Part shown: positions 11,255-22,985 of the stretch, piece by piece
Numbering within the stretch: position 1 is the stretch's first letter
Layout: the number at the start of each line of letters is the position of its first letter
Assembly (NCBI RefSeq): GCF_050003625.1
Contig: NC_134398.1
Location: forward strand, 27,869,211-27,933,210
Reading direction: 5' to 3'
DNA: 64,000 bases
From: Haematobia irritans
Taxonomy: Eukaryota; Arthropoda; Insecta; Diptera; Muscidae
The notes under the pieces: model-generated
Database searches by the model: none
Seen by the model: only the letters and a program-made list of their open reading frames with translations
Told to the model about the DNA's origin: nothing
Translations under genes and position numbers: made by a program

Positions 11255-11537
11255 TAGGATTGAAAGAACAATTTAAAATGGCTTTCTCTTTGTTTTATTT
11301 ATTTACTAGCAGAACCACTGCTCTTGCTTCCAACCTCTGTCAGTTAACTCAAAAGACTGATCCCAAAATTATGTGTGCAATGCCAGAAGGGCAAAAATGA
11401 CAAAATGCCAATTCACTCAAGAGCGGTAGTCCTGTTATGCTTATTGCTAAATACTAAATACACATATACACACAACGTTTTGTTTATAAATACACTTATG
11501 ATCTAAAGTATGATTGCAATTAGTGTACATGCTATAA
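11255..11537 (-). repeat. 5' LTR of the Gypsy element (promoter end)
   Basis: Second copy of the 283-bp LTR, upstream of gag-pol on the minus strand and followed on the plus strand by ATTTG (11538-11542). As the 5' LTR it should hold the element promoter. On the minus strand a TTTATAAAC stretch lies in its first third, a possible TATA-like signal, which is inference only. Confidence 0.9.
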
Positions 11538-11944
11538 ATTTGACAAAGTTTTCTCTACAAATAAAAATTTTAATTTCTGAATAGAAATAAAATTTTAGCA
11601 AAATTTCCTATAGAAATAAAATGTTGACAAAATTCTATATAGAAATAAAATTTTGACAAAATTTTCTATAGAAATAAGATTTTGACAAAATTTTCTATAG
11701 AAATACAATTTTGACAAAATTTTGTATACAAATAAAATTTTGACAAAATTTTCTATAGAAGTAAAATTTTTGACAAAATTTTCTTTAGAAATGAAATTTT
11801 GACAAAATTTTCTATAAAAATAAAATTTTGATAAAACTCTCTATAGAAATAAAATTTTGACAACATTTTCTATAGATATAAAATGTTGACAAAATTTTCT
11901 CTTGAAATGAAAATTTGACAAAATTTCCTATAGAAATAAAACGC

Positions 11945-13362
11945 ACGAACCGATTTCCACGGTTTTGCATTCGATGGAAAGATCTCGGGTCTGTGAGGTT
12001 TAAAGTAAAGAAAATTCAAGAAACGTTTCAACGGAAAAGCGGGTATTACAAAAAATTTATCGCAGCTGCTTTTGTTATAAAATAATATCTGATTTTGTGA
12101 TATTCAGAAGGGAATATTTAAAAATTGGGCTTGTAATTTGCTTGAGATTTTCTGGGACGTCTACACAATATACGCTATATGATTTTGCGATATTGGGACG
12201 GGGAGGGAGACCTCCTCTAACCCACGGTTTTGCATTCGTTGGAAAGATCTCGGGCTCTGTGAGGTTTATAGTAAAGAAAATTCAAGAAACGTTTCAACCG
12301 AAAAGCGGATATTACAAAAAATTTATCGCAGTTGGGTTTGTTATAAAATAATTTTATTTTTTTCACATGAAAAATATTCGGAGAACAATCATGTGGTGAA
12401 AATACGGTAACTCATTTTTGATATCTGGTGGGTGAGGTGGACGTCCCCCTTGCCCGACTTTTTCAAAATTGGGCCAAAGTTCTCCGAGGAAGGTGACATT
12501 TCCAAGGAAGGTTAGGGGTGATGTCTAGACAAAGACCCGCCACTTTATTTTTCGATATTTGGTCGCGGAGGTGGACCACCCTTTTTTTTATTTATTTATT
12601 TTTTTTTATTTTGTTTAAAGTACAGTAAAAAACAAAAATTCTCTGATTTACTGGAGGTTTTCAGAAACCAAGCCGTGATGTTATGAAGTTATTATGGGGT
12701 ACCTGATATTTGAATATTTGGATGGAAAGGGGTTAACCCCCTTGCCCGACTTTTTAAAAATTGGAATAAAATTATCCGATTTGCTTGAAATTTTCAGAGA
12801 AGGTTGAAGGGGGCGTCTAGGCAAAGAACAGTTACTTTATTTATTGATATTTGGTCGGGGAGGGGGTCTCCCCTTTGTCCGACTTTTTTTTAAAGTATAG
12901 TGAAAAACTACAATTTGACGACTTGAAATTTATATGAGGTATATGATTTTTTAATATTTGGTCGGGGAAAAGTAAAAGGGTACAGGGAGACCTTCTTTCT
13001 CCTCAAGTACATAACGTGAAATAATTAAACTTTTACAATTTACTTCAAATTTACAGAGGATGTGGGGTAGGTTATATTATTATAATGGATATCTGATTTT
13101 GTGATATTCAGAAGGGAATATCAGAAGGGAATGTTTAAAAATTGGGCTTGTGATTTGCTTGAGATTTTCTGGGACGTCTACACAATATACGCTATATCAT
13201 TTTGCGATATTGGGACGGGGAGAGAGACCTCCTCTAACCCCTGACTACTCTATAAAAGAGTTCAAATCATTTCGAATTTGTTTTCAGATCGATGGATATG
13301 GTTGACTAAGTTAACGAAAACATGCATCGGGAGGCGCAGCGAAGCGGGCCGGGTTACGCTAG
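11945..13362 (+). mobile_element. Helitron-like element, 5' end unclear
   Basis: The sequence breaks the minisatellite and ends GGGTTACGCTAG at 13362, immediately followed by T. This is the CTRR-plus-T signature of a Helitron 3' end, preceded by a GC-rich stretch (about 13328-13350) able to form a short hairpin. The phrase CCGATTTCCACGGTTTTGCA near 11950 resembles sequence I associate with insect Helitrons. A canonical 5' TC start is not evident, so the copy may be truncated. It contains internal duplications (about 11955-12075 against 12222-12352, and 12095-12225 against 13098-13240). No Rep/helicase coding sequence is seen, so it would be non-autonomous. Confidence 0.6.
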
Positions 13363-13640
13363 TTTTCTATATAAATGAAATTTTGAAAAATTTTTCTTTA
13401 GAAATAAAATTTTGACAAAATTTTCTCCAGAAATAAAAATTTGACAAAATTTCCTATAGAAATAAAATTTTGACAAAATTTTCAATAGAAATAAAATTTT
13501 TACAAACTTTTCTATAGAAATACAATTTTGACAAAATTTTCTATAGAAATAAAATTTTGACAAAATAAGATTTTTTTGGTAAATTTTTCTCCAAATTCTT
13601 GTAGATTATATTTGACTTGAGCGGCAACCGTGGCTGAAAG

Positions 13641-15414
13641 ACATGTTGTATTTTTCAACGCTTTTGTGCTTTGTAGTCAATATGCAAAAAGTCCACACAT
13701 TTATAGACGATTTCATTAGGATACCCAACTTTATGTCGAATCACTTAACTATAAAGACAAAACGACTTCATTGAAAAGTTTGTCGAAGTTTGGTCAAGGA
13801 AAAAAACTTTATATCAGAGAAATACGTCTTCTATGAAAAGAAAAAATTAACATTTGTATTTTAAGGACATGAAATCTTTGGCCGTATATTTTTTCGGTGT
13901 ACACATACACACACAGTTACCACAAAAATATCATGTTTACGTCATATCTACCGACTTTTCGACTTTCACGTTCAAATTTGATTTGAGTCGATTTTCAAAA
14001 ATATCATATTTTAAGACTACAAAAACTCGATTTCGACTATTATTTTAAAAGTAAAAAGTCGATGAGTCTCTAACAATTAGTCCTCAGCATATTCTCAATG
14101 AAAAAATTCACTCATTCATTCAAAAGATTTTAATTCCTTGCCCTTTTTTTCAAAAATGTCATATTTTAAGACTACAAAACCTCGATTTCGACTAGTATTT
14201 TAAAAGTCACAAAGTCGATGAGTCTCTAACAATTAGTTCTCAGCATATTCTCAATGAAAAAAATCACTCATTCATTCAAAAGATTTTAATTCATTGCCCT
14301 ATTGAAATTCACATTTTCCCCACTAATAACAATAGACAATAGTGTTGGTGACTCAACTTCAACACTGTTAAATTAAATGTAAAAATGTCGCCAACATAAA
14401 TTAACGGTTAATGTTTGTAATCTAATTTAATAGACCAAAAACGCAAAATGAATTTGTAATTGAAAACTTACTAACATATAAACACTTAAACAGAGTAGAT
14501 AGAGGAAGAGTTATTGTCTTCAAAATGTATCTATTATTTATTTTTTATAAATCTTATTTATTTTCTCTATATTTTTGTGACATCATGGGATCAAAAAATA
14601 TATAGTTTGGACTATAAATGTGATATTATTACATATGCTAGCACATTATGAGATACATGTATGCTTGTTCGGACAAAATCACGCCTCGTTTGTTTATATA
14701 TTCTATTAACATCTAGACAAAATGTCATACGCGTAATAAAATAAATAAATAAATATAGGGAAAATATATTTATTTCAAGGTTAAATGACGAATTGTAAGC
14801 AAATATGTATCTGTAAAAATGGGAATATACAAATCAATCTCAAGTAAGCCAAGTAACAAAAACAAAAGACTTAGCACACAAACTTGGTTTCATGTGCAAA
14901 CATATTTTCATGCCAACTTTTTTTAAGACATAACAATATTTTTGTTGACTCTGAAACAACCCTTATTAAGCCAATTACTTCAATTGCATTTCTTAGTATA
15001 GCTAGATGCAAAATGAATAAGGTACCTGCAAGAGACACGAGACATGTAAAATGATATCATTTTAATATACAAAATATTAATGACGTTTCTCGATGTGAAT
15101 ACAGCAAGTAAGAGTTTTGGTAGTATGATAGAGTGTAGATGGCTTAAAAACACCCTATCCCCAAGATTCAAAATATATGTGAGATATAATTTATATTTTA
15201 CAAACTAAGAAATATGGAATTTTTTCAAATGTTTGAGAATTTATTCTGAAAAAAAAATTAAACATCTCAGCATTGTTTGTGTCTTAAAGAACTCTATCTT
15301 TCATTTCAAGCCAATAAGTTAAAATAGGACACAAGTCTATATAGAAGCCCCATCAAAATATGGATTGATACCAACAATCTTTTAGAATGTCAACATTATA
15401 AGGGTGGGCAATAA
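13641..15414. other. Intergenic, with one 155-bp direct duplication
   Basis: No gene recognised. About 13993-14148 is repeated with few changes at 14148-14305 (offset 155 bp). Each copy contains CTCGATTTCGACTA and GATGAGTCTCTAACAATTAG. The remaining sequence is AT-rich and otherwise featureless, apart from a variant of the recurrent AAACAAAAGACTTA motif at 14860-14879. Confidence 0.5.
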
Positions 15415-17762
15415 AATGGATCAATTCAGAAATAAAATGTTGGCAAAATTTTCTATAGAAATTTTGACAAAATTTTCTACAGAAATAAAATTTAGACAAA
15501 TGTTGACAAAATTTTCTATAGAAATAAAATGTTGACAAAATTTTCTATAGAAATAAAATTTTGATAAAATGTTCTATAGAAATAAAATTTTGACAAAATT
15601 TTCTACAGAAATTAAATTTTGACAAAATCTTCTATAGAAATAACATTTTGACAAAATTTTCTACAGAAATGAAATTTTTACAAAATATTCTATAGAAATA
15701 AAATTTTAACAAAAATTTCTATGGAAACAAAAATTCTACAAAATATTCTATCGAAATAAAATTTTTACAATATTTGGTATAGAAATAAATTTTTGACAAA
15801 ATTTTCTATAAAAATAAAATTTTTACAAAATTATCTATAGAAATAAAATTTTAACAAAAACTTTTATGGAAATAATATGTTGACAAAATTTGCTTTAGAT
15901 ATACAATTTGGCAAAGTTTTTTATAATAATAAAATTTTGATAAAATTATCTATAATAATAAAATTTTGACAACATTTTCTATAGAAATAAAATTTTGACA
16001 ACATTTTCTATAGAAATAAAATTTTGACAAAATCTTCTATAGAAATAAAACTTTGACAAAATTTTCTATAGAAATAAAATTTTGACAAAATTTTCTTTGG
16101 GTATAAAATTTTATTTCTATAATAATAAAATTTTGATAAAATTCTCTATAATAATAAAATTTTGACAAAAAATTTCTATAAATAAAATGTTGGCAAAATT
16201 TTTAATATCAATAAAATTGTGACTAAATTTTGCTATGGATATAAAATTTTGACAAAATTTTCTATAGAAATTTAATGTTGACAAAATTTTCTATAGAAAT
16301 AAAATTTGACAAAATTTTCTATAGAAACAAAATTTTTACAAAATTTCCTATAGAAATAAAATTTTGACAAAATTTACTGTAGAAATAAATTTTTTTGCAA
16401 AATTGTCTATAGAAGTAAAATTTTTACAACATTGCCTATAGAAATAAAATTTTAACAAAAACTTCTATGGAAATAAAATGTTGACAAAATTTTTTATAGA
16501 AATAACATTTTGATGAAATTTTCTATAGAAATAAAATGTTGACAAAATTTTCTATAGAAATAAAATTTTGTCAAAATTTTCTATAGAAATAAAATCTTTA
16601 CAAAATTTTCTATAGAAATAAATTTTGACCAAATTTTCTATTGAAATAAAATTTTAACAAAATTGTTTATAGAAATAAAATTTTAACAAAAATTTCTACG
16701 GAAACAAAAATTCTACAAAAACTTCTATCGAAATAAAATTTTATCAATATTTGCTATAGAAATATATTTTTGACAAAATTTTCTATAGAAATAAATTTTT
16801 TACAAAATTGTCTATAGAAATAAAATTTTAACAAAATGGCTTATAGAAATAAAATTTGAACAAAAACTTCTATGGAAATAAAATGTTGACAAAATTTTCT
16901 ATAGAAATACAATTTGGCAAAATTTTCTATAATAATAAAATTTTGATAAAATTCTCTATAATAATAAAATTTTGACAAAATTTTCTATAGAAATAAAATT
17001 TTGACAAAATTTTCTACAAAAATTAAATTTTGGCAAAATTTTCTATAGAAATAAAACTTTGACAAAATCTTCTATCAAAATAAAATTTTGTCAAAATTTG
17101 CTTTGGGAATAAAGTTTTAACAAAATTTTCTTAGAAATAAAATTTCGACAAAATTTTATAGAAATAAAATTTTGATAAAATTTTTTATAGAATTAAAATT
17201 TTGACAAAATTTCCTATAGAATTAAAATTTTGACAAAATTTCCTATAGAAATAAAATTTTAACAAAATTTTGACAAAATTTTCCATAGAAATAAAATTTT
17301 GACAAAATTTTCTATAGAAATAAATTTTGGCAAAATTTTCTATAGAAATAACATTTTGACAAAATATTCTACAGAAATAAAATGTTAACAAAAATTTCTA
17401 TGGAAATAAAACGTTGACAAAATTTTCTTTAGAAATAAAATGTTGACAAATTTTTTTTTATAAAAATAAAATTTTGACAATATTTTCTGTAGAAATATTT
17501 TTTTTTACCAAATTGTCTATAGAAATAAAATTTTTACAAAATTCTCTATAGAAATTAAATGTTGGCAAGATTTTCTATAGCAATAAAATTGTGACAAATT
17601 TTTCTAGAGAAATAAAATTTCGATGAAATTTTCTATAGAAATAAAATTTTGATAAAATTTTCTATAGAAATAAAATTTGGACAAAACTTTCTATAGAAAT
17701 AAAATGTTGATGAAATTTTCTATAGAAATAAAGTTTGGACATAATTTTCTATAGAAATAATG
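15415..17762 (-). repeat. 29-bp minisatellite array (reverse orientation)
   Basis: About 80 degenerate copies of the 29-bp unit run in the same strand sense as the 3.6-13.6 kb array. The right end continues into a non-array segment (about 17763-17812) that recurs inverted inside the array at 19.8-22.0 kb. Element ends like those at 44938 are not recognisable here. Short ORFs across the array arise because 29 is not a multiple of 3 and the unit lacks stops in most frames. Confidence 0.9.
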
Positions 17763-18130
17763 AGAGTTGATATATCAATTAATTTAAGAATTATTTCTTT
17801 AAATCAAAAAATATTTTTCTTCACTTTACGGAAAATTTGCTTTCCTTAAAAACAAACATCTTTAATGGATGACCGCAGGTATCACAGCAATCTTTTAATT
17901 AAAATGTCTCTATTTTAAAGAGCTTTGTCCTTAATATTGGCAAATTTAGTATTAGGTCAATATTTTTGTCATATGGACTAACTTGAAATTTTCAAGACAA
18001 AGCTACTGTTACCGCATCACAAGTAAATTTCTTTAGTAGGAGAAAAGATTCGACCTGGCCCAACTTTTGGGCAGGCCGTTGAGTTTTTTAAAACATGTCA
18101 TGTTATATTTTGGTTATATTAAATATCAAA
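17763..18130. other. Short non-array spacer
   Basis: No gene seen. The first ~50 bp are the inverted counterpart of about 21328-21366. The phrase CGACCTGGCCCAACTTTTGG near 18050 resembles the terminal phrase of TE-B (CGGCCTGGCCGAACTTACGG at 28.4 and 51.3 kb), suggesting a decayed relative of that element. Confidence 0.4.
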
Positions 18131-18521
18131 GGTTAGGTTAGGTTAGGTTAGGTTAGGTTAGGTTAGGTTAGGTTAGGTTAGGTTAGGTTAGTTGGCAGCC
18201 CGATGTATCAGGCTCACCTAGACTATTCAGTCCATTGTGATACCACATTGGTGAACTTCTCTCTTATCACTGAGTGCTGCCCGATTCTATGTTAAACTCA
18301 ATGACAAGGGACCTCCTGTTTATAGCTGAGTCCGAACGGCGTTCCACATTGCAGTGAAACCACTTAGAGAAGCTTTGTAAGCCTCAGAATTGTCACCAGC
18401 ATTACTGAGGTAGGATAATCCATCGCTGAAAAACTTTTGGTGTTCGGTCGAAGCAGGAATCGAATCCACGACCTTGTGTATGCAAGGCGGGCATGCTAAC
18501 CGTTGCACCACGGTGGCTCCC
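18131..18521 (-). mobile_element. tRNA-derived SINE, near full length, with (TTAGG)12 tail
   Basis: On the minus strand the element starts at 18521 with GGGAGCCACCGTGGTGCAAC. It has pol III box A and box B motifs like the copy at 25261, then a body, then the LINE-like 3' segment, and ends in twelve perfect GGTTA pentamers (18131-18190). It is the same family as 25261, 31975 and 56858. The 70-codon minus-strand ORF inside it is incidental. Confidence 0.88.
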
Positions 18522-19795
18522 AAAAATACCATATATCCATATTGAAATCATATCTTTAAATTTAAGCTAAACAAGCTTAATGTAGAGTATCAAATATTGG
18601 GAGCCGGCCCAACTTTACCTTTTCCTACATGCCATATTGAATACATCACATTGATGTAAACTATAAACGAATTAATATGCTCTATCAATTGTTTAATATG
18701 TATGCAACGTATTCTCTGCTAATTTTGATTGAGTCGACGATATGCGAGAGTAATCTTTATAAATGAATATACATTTCTTTGCTTAAAATGCGAAGCACGT
18801 TTAACCTTGAAATCCAAGAAATTAAATTATAAAAAAAAAGATTCTCTTCAACCATATTTCTTCGAATTTTAAATTGAATGTCATATTGGTTAATTAATGT
18901 TTTGCTGTTGCTTTTTAAATCATAAAATTTTCTGGCAATCATAATATTGGGTAGTTGAAAAAATGTTCTCGCTGAAAAACTTTTTGATGTTCGGCCGAAA
19001 ATGGGATTGCGCAAATGGTCTATTTTAGCCATTGGACGACATTATTTTACATTGAATTTTATACCCACGTTTAGTTCATAAAATTTGTGAGACATACTTG
19101 GGATAAATAAATAGCTTGCTTAAATTGTAAAGATGTGGAAAAATAGTAAAATTTAAGTAAATTTAAACCTAATTGTCCAGGATACGCTATGTCCAGGGCA
19201 TCGACACAATATCTAGAACATTTCCCCGATTATATTCAGCGTTTAATTTGATCCCACGATCGATGAATACGAGAGGAGCATGACCATTGGGCTTCACGGC
19301 GGTCTACGCTATTCTGCTGGCCAATTGAGGGAGTAAATTTTCAATAGAAATCTTTGGAAAAACCGGATAATTTTGTTTCTTATTGGAGAAAAGTCGGAAA
19401 CTCCTTGGCTCTTCCCCGTCCAACTTTTTTTGTGAATCGGTGAGCTTTTGCACTTTTTGAAACTTCAAATCTGGCTTTCAATTTTCGGATAATTCTTACA
19501 CTACCAGTATAACAGTAAGGAGTAACGGAACGAGAAATAAACGATTTATTCACGAATAACTTTATTTCAGTATGTATTCTATTTGTAAGCTTGTACAAAA
19601 TAAAATGAATTGTCACCGAAATAAATTTGTTAGCTGTGCAGAAATGATGGCAATCTGAAGTTGCTTACAATACATATCAACCACAAATAAATTTAATTTC
19701 CATTACCAATGCATTACTTACAAGTTCTAAGCGTGTGCCATATTTTTATACACTATGCCACACTGTGGAACTTAACTAACAAAAATGTTTTTCTG
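18522..19795. other. Intergenic with small transposon relics
   Basis: No host gene is recognised. At about 18968-19008 a fragment (AAAAACTTTTTGATGTTCGG) resembles the part of the SINE just after its tRNA-like head. A mariner transposase fragment lies at 19190-19303. The rest is AT-rich sequence; the ORFs at 18757 and 19380 (minus) show no recognised domain. Confidence 0.4.
19190..19303 (-). pseudogene. Tc1/mariner-type transposase fragment
   Basis: An open minus-strand stretch of 38 codons contains APLVFIDRGIKLNAEY and VSMPW. This matches the part of mariner-family transposases that follows the second catalytic Asp (typical form: PLVF[IV]DRGVKINAEYY...LLPW). The frame is closed by a stop on each side, and the expected downstream segment with the third catalytic residue is not seen. 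It is a dead fragment, more GC-rich than its surroundings, and not expected to be expressed. Confidence 0.7.
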
Positions 19796-22000
19796 AAAAA
19801 TTTTATTTCCATAGAAAATTTTGTCAAAATTTTTTTCTATAGAAAATTTTGTCAAAATTTTATTTCTATAGAAATTTTTGTCAAAATTTTATTTCTATAG
19901 AATTTTTTGTCAAAATTTTATTTCTCTAGAAAAATTTGTCAAAATTTTATTTCTATAGAAAATCTTGTCAAAATTTCATTTCTATAGAAAAATTAACCAA
20001 AATTTCATTTCTATAGAAAATTTTGTCAAATTTGGTTTCTATAGAAAATTTTGTCAAAATTTGATTCCTATAGGAAAATTTTTCAGAATTTTATTTCTAT
20101 AGAAAAAACTATCAGAACTTTATTTCCATAGAAAAAATTATCAGAACTTTATTTCCACAGAAAGTTTTGTCGAAATTTTATTTCTATAGAAAATTTTGTC
20201 AATATTTTATTTCTATAGAGAATGTTGTCGATATTTGATTTCTATAAAAAAATTGTAAAAATTTTATTTCTACAGAACATTTTGTCAACATTTTATTGCT
20301 TTAGAAAATTGTGTCAACATTTTATTTCTACAGAAAAGTTTTTCAAAATTCTATTTCTATAGAAAATTGTGTCTAAATTTTATTTCTATAGAAAAATTTG
20401 TCTAAATTTTATTTCTATAGAAAATTTTGTCAAAAGTTCATTTCTATAGAAAATTTTGTCAAAATTTTATTTCTACAGAAAATTTTATTTCTATAGAAAA
20501 TTGTGTCTAAATTTTATTTCTATAGAAAATTTTGTCTAAATTTTATTTCTATAGAAAATTGTGTCTAAATTTTATTTCTATAGAAAATGTTGTCAAAATT
20601 TCATTTCTATAGAAAATTGTGTCTAAATTTTATTTCTATGGAAAATTTTGTCTAAATTTTATTTCTATAGAAAATTTTGTCAAAATTTCATTTCTATAGA
20701 AAATTTTGTCAAAAATTTTATTTCTACAGAAAATTTTGTCAAAATCTTATTTCTATAGAAAAATTTTTAAAGATTTAATTTCCATAGAAAATTTTGTAAA
20801 AATTTAATGTCCATAGAAAATTTTGTCAAAATTTTATTTCTATAGAAAATTGTGCCCAAAAATTTTATTTCTATAGAAAGTTTTGCCAAAAAATTTTATT
20901 TCTATAGAAAACTTTGTCAAAATTTTATTTCTATAGAAAATTCTGTCAAAGTTTTATTTCTATGTTAAATTTTTTCAAAATTTTATTTCTACAGCAAATT
21001 TTATCAAAATTTTATTTCCATAGAATATTTTGTCAAAATCTTATTTTTATAGAAAATTTTGTAAAGATTTAATTTCCATAGAAAATTTTGTCAAAATTTT
21101 ATTTCTATAGAAAATTTTGCCAAAATTTTATTTCTACAGAAAATTTTGTCAAAATTTTATTTCTATAAAAAATTTTTTAAAAATTTTATTTCTATAGAAA
21201 ATTTTTTCAAAATTTTATTTCTATGTTAGATTTTTTCAAAATTTTATTTCTATAGAAAATTTTGCCGCAACTTTATTTCTATAGAAAATTTTGCTAAGAT
21301 TTTATTTCTATAGAAAATTTTGATTTAAAGAACTAATTCTTAAATTAATTGATATATCAACACTCATTATTTCTATAGAAAATTATGTCCAAACTTTATT
21401 TCTATAGAAAATTTCATCAACATTTTATTTCTATAGAAAATTTTGTGAAAAAATTTTATTTCTATAGAAAATTTTGCCAAAATTTTATTTCTACAGAAAA
21501 TTTTATCATAATTTTATTTCTATAGAAAATTTTGTCAATATTTTATTTCTATAGAAAATTTTATCCAAATTTTAATTCTATAGAAAATTTTGCCAAAAAA
21601 TTTTATTTCTATAGAAAATTTTGTCTAAATTTTATTTCTATAGAAAATTTTGTCAAAATTTTATTTATATAGAAAATTTTATTTCTACAGAAAATTTTGC
21701 CAAAAAATTTTATTTCAATAGAAAATTTTGTCAAATTTTTTTTCTTTAGAAAATTTTGTCTAAATTTTATTTCAACAGAAAATTTTGCAAAAAAATTTAT
21801 TTATATAGAAAATTTTGCAAAAAAATTTTATTTTTATAGAAAATTTGGTAAACATTTTATTTCGACAGAAAATTTTGTCAACATTTTATTTTTATTAAAA
21901 ATTTTGTCGAAATTTTATATCTATAGAAAATTTTGTCAAAATTTTATTTCTATAGAAAATTTTGTCAACATTTTATTTCTATAGAAAATTTTGTCAAAAT
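19796..22000 (+). repeat. 29-bp minisatellite array (forward orientation)
   Basis: About 75 degenerate units of CTATAG + AAAATTTTGTCAAAATTTT + ATTT. The orientation is opposite to the array at 15.4-17.8 kb. A 40-bp non-array segment at about 21328-21366 (contains TTAATTGATATATCAAC) and the variant units after it reproduce, inverted, the sequence at about 17700-17812. The array ends about 490 bp before the TATA-like motif of the takeout-like gene. Confidence 0.9.
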
Positions 22001-22486
22001 TGTACTTCATCATTATTTTCATCGGTTATAATATATGCAAAGTATTGTAATTATTCGAATTTAACTTTAGATTATTACATTTTTAAAACTAATTTTTTCC
22101 AATATTTTGTTTTCGTTTTTTTTAATGTAAACATAATCCCTGTTTGAAATATTACTTCCAAATCTAGAGAATTCAAATTTAAATTTAATGCTAACTGTAA
22201 TTTTTTCACATAAAAGCTTTAACTCTATTCAAAAAAAGTAGTTTTGTAGTAATCCACACACAAGAAAAGCTTTTTATTCGACCATCTGAAAAGCTCTTGA
22301 AAACTTTAAGCTTAATTTAGCCAAAAATCATATCGACATAAAACTTTAAAAACCTAAGCAAACGCATAGAAAAAGGCCCATTCAAGACCAGAAGTAAAGG
22401 CGAAAAACAACAAAAGGCTAAGAAAAACGAAACTCAATTTTATAAGAAAAAAATACTTAATGTTTTTGGTTGTTTAGTTAAGGCTT
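22001..22486. other. Upstream region of the takeout-like gene
   Basis: About 490 bp of non-repetitive AT-rich sequence between the minisatellite and the candidate TATA box. It is the most likely home of proximal regulatory sites, but no specific factor site can be named from sequence alone. Confidence 0.35.
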
Positions 22487-22500
22487 TATAAAGTATAAAA
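22487..22500 (+). promoter_or_regulatory. Candidate core promoter (two TATA-like motifs)
   Basis: TATAAAG immediately followed by TATAAAA, 260-273 bp upstream of the chosen ATG. Transcription would begin near 22520-22530 and give a 5' UTR of about 230 bp with no ATG that is in frame and upstream. The motif is common in AT-rich DNA, so position is the main support. Confidence 0.4.
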
Positions 22501-22759
22501 ACTATAAATAAACCTGAGCAAAGAAACATTTCAAGATTTGCCACAGAAAAGTGAACACCAAGAGTGCAAAGAACTTAGAAAAATAAAAAAGAAACAAACA
22601 TTTTGAAATAAATCCAAACAAATACAGAAAATTATATAAAAAGAAAAATACAAAAGAAAATTTAAAAACAAATAATAATAAAACAATAAATAATTTCAAG
22701 TGGAAGTGAAAAAAATTATTATTGTTAAAAAGTTGTATTTACAAAAATTGTTCAAAAAA

Positions 22760-22985
22760 ATGCAATTGTTGATGTTGCAATCATCATTGGCCATTATGGC
22801 CTTAATTGGTAGTTCCCAGGCAGCAATTGCCTCAATACCAAACTCTCAGGAATTTGCAACATCAACATCCTCTCTAGTCAATGTTGATGGTTTATTAGCA
22901 TTTCCTAGTGATCCAGCATCAGATACAGTCTTAAGTGGCGAAAACGATGAACGTCAGGCCAATGGTCAAGATAAATTTAGTACAA
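22760..22985 (+). CDS. Takeout-like gene, coding exon 1
   Basis: Encodes the signal peptide and the Ser/Asp/Asn-rich linker (residues 1-75 plus one base). The donor is ACAA|GTGAGT, phase 1. The next in-frame stop lies 24 bp into the intron. Confidence 0.85.

Larger units (their letters stand above)
6341..11537 (-). mobile_element. Full-length Ty3/Gypsy LTR retrotransposon, apparently intact and young
   Basis: The element runs on the minus strand: 5' LTR 11255-11537, single gag-pol ORF 6676-11187, 3' LTR 6341-6623. The two 283-bp LTRs look identical by eye. The flanking 5-bp ATTTG (6336-6340 and 11538-11542) is a target-site duplication. The empty site can be inferred, because the minisatellite resumes at 11538 exactly as the paralogous array reads at 4556 onward. 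No envelope ORF is present. Just inside the 5' LTR the minus strand reads ATCTCAGAAGTGG, possibly a primer-binding site resembling the 3' end of a tRNA-Leu, but this is uncertain. Identical LTRs and an open ORF imply recent insertion. Confidence 0.93.
3578..13640 (-). repeat. Giant minisatellite-carrying element, interrupted by Gypsy and Helitron insertions
   Basis: Read on the minus strand, this is one copy of the element described at 44938-46125. Its outer ends are GTTGGTAGAATTCTACCAAA at 3578 and GAGCGGCAACCGTGGCTG at about 13623-13640. Between them lie three blocks of a degenerate 29-bp array (3640-6335, 11538-11944, 13363-13567). The unit is CTATAG followed by AAAATTTTGTCAAAATTTT and ATTT, here reverse-complemented. 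The blocks are separated by an LTR retrotransposon and a Helitron-like element. Variant units recur as higher-order blocks: the same unusual run starts near 3932, 4880 and 5739, and 4556-4870 matches the sequence resuming at 11538. Confidence 0.75.

Noticed and set aside
12097..12351. 84-codon ORF in the Helitron-like element
   Set aside because: No Rep or helicase motif; it spans the internally duplicated repeat.
18131..18190. Telomere or chromosome end
   Set aside because: Only 12 pentamers, joined to a SINE on one side and unique sequence on the other, in the interior of the contig.
18320..18532. 70-codon ORF on the minus strand
   Set aside because: Lies inside the SINE and reads through its tRNA-like head.
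22700..22759. Upstream in-frame extension of the takeout-like protein
   Set aside because: The first codon is GTG and it would bury the signal peptide behind 20 basic residues. The ATG at 22760 fits a secreted family member.
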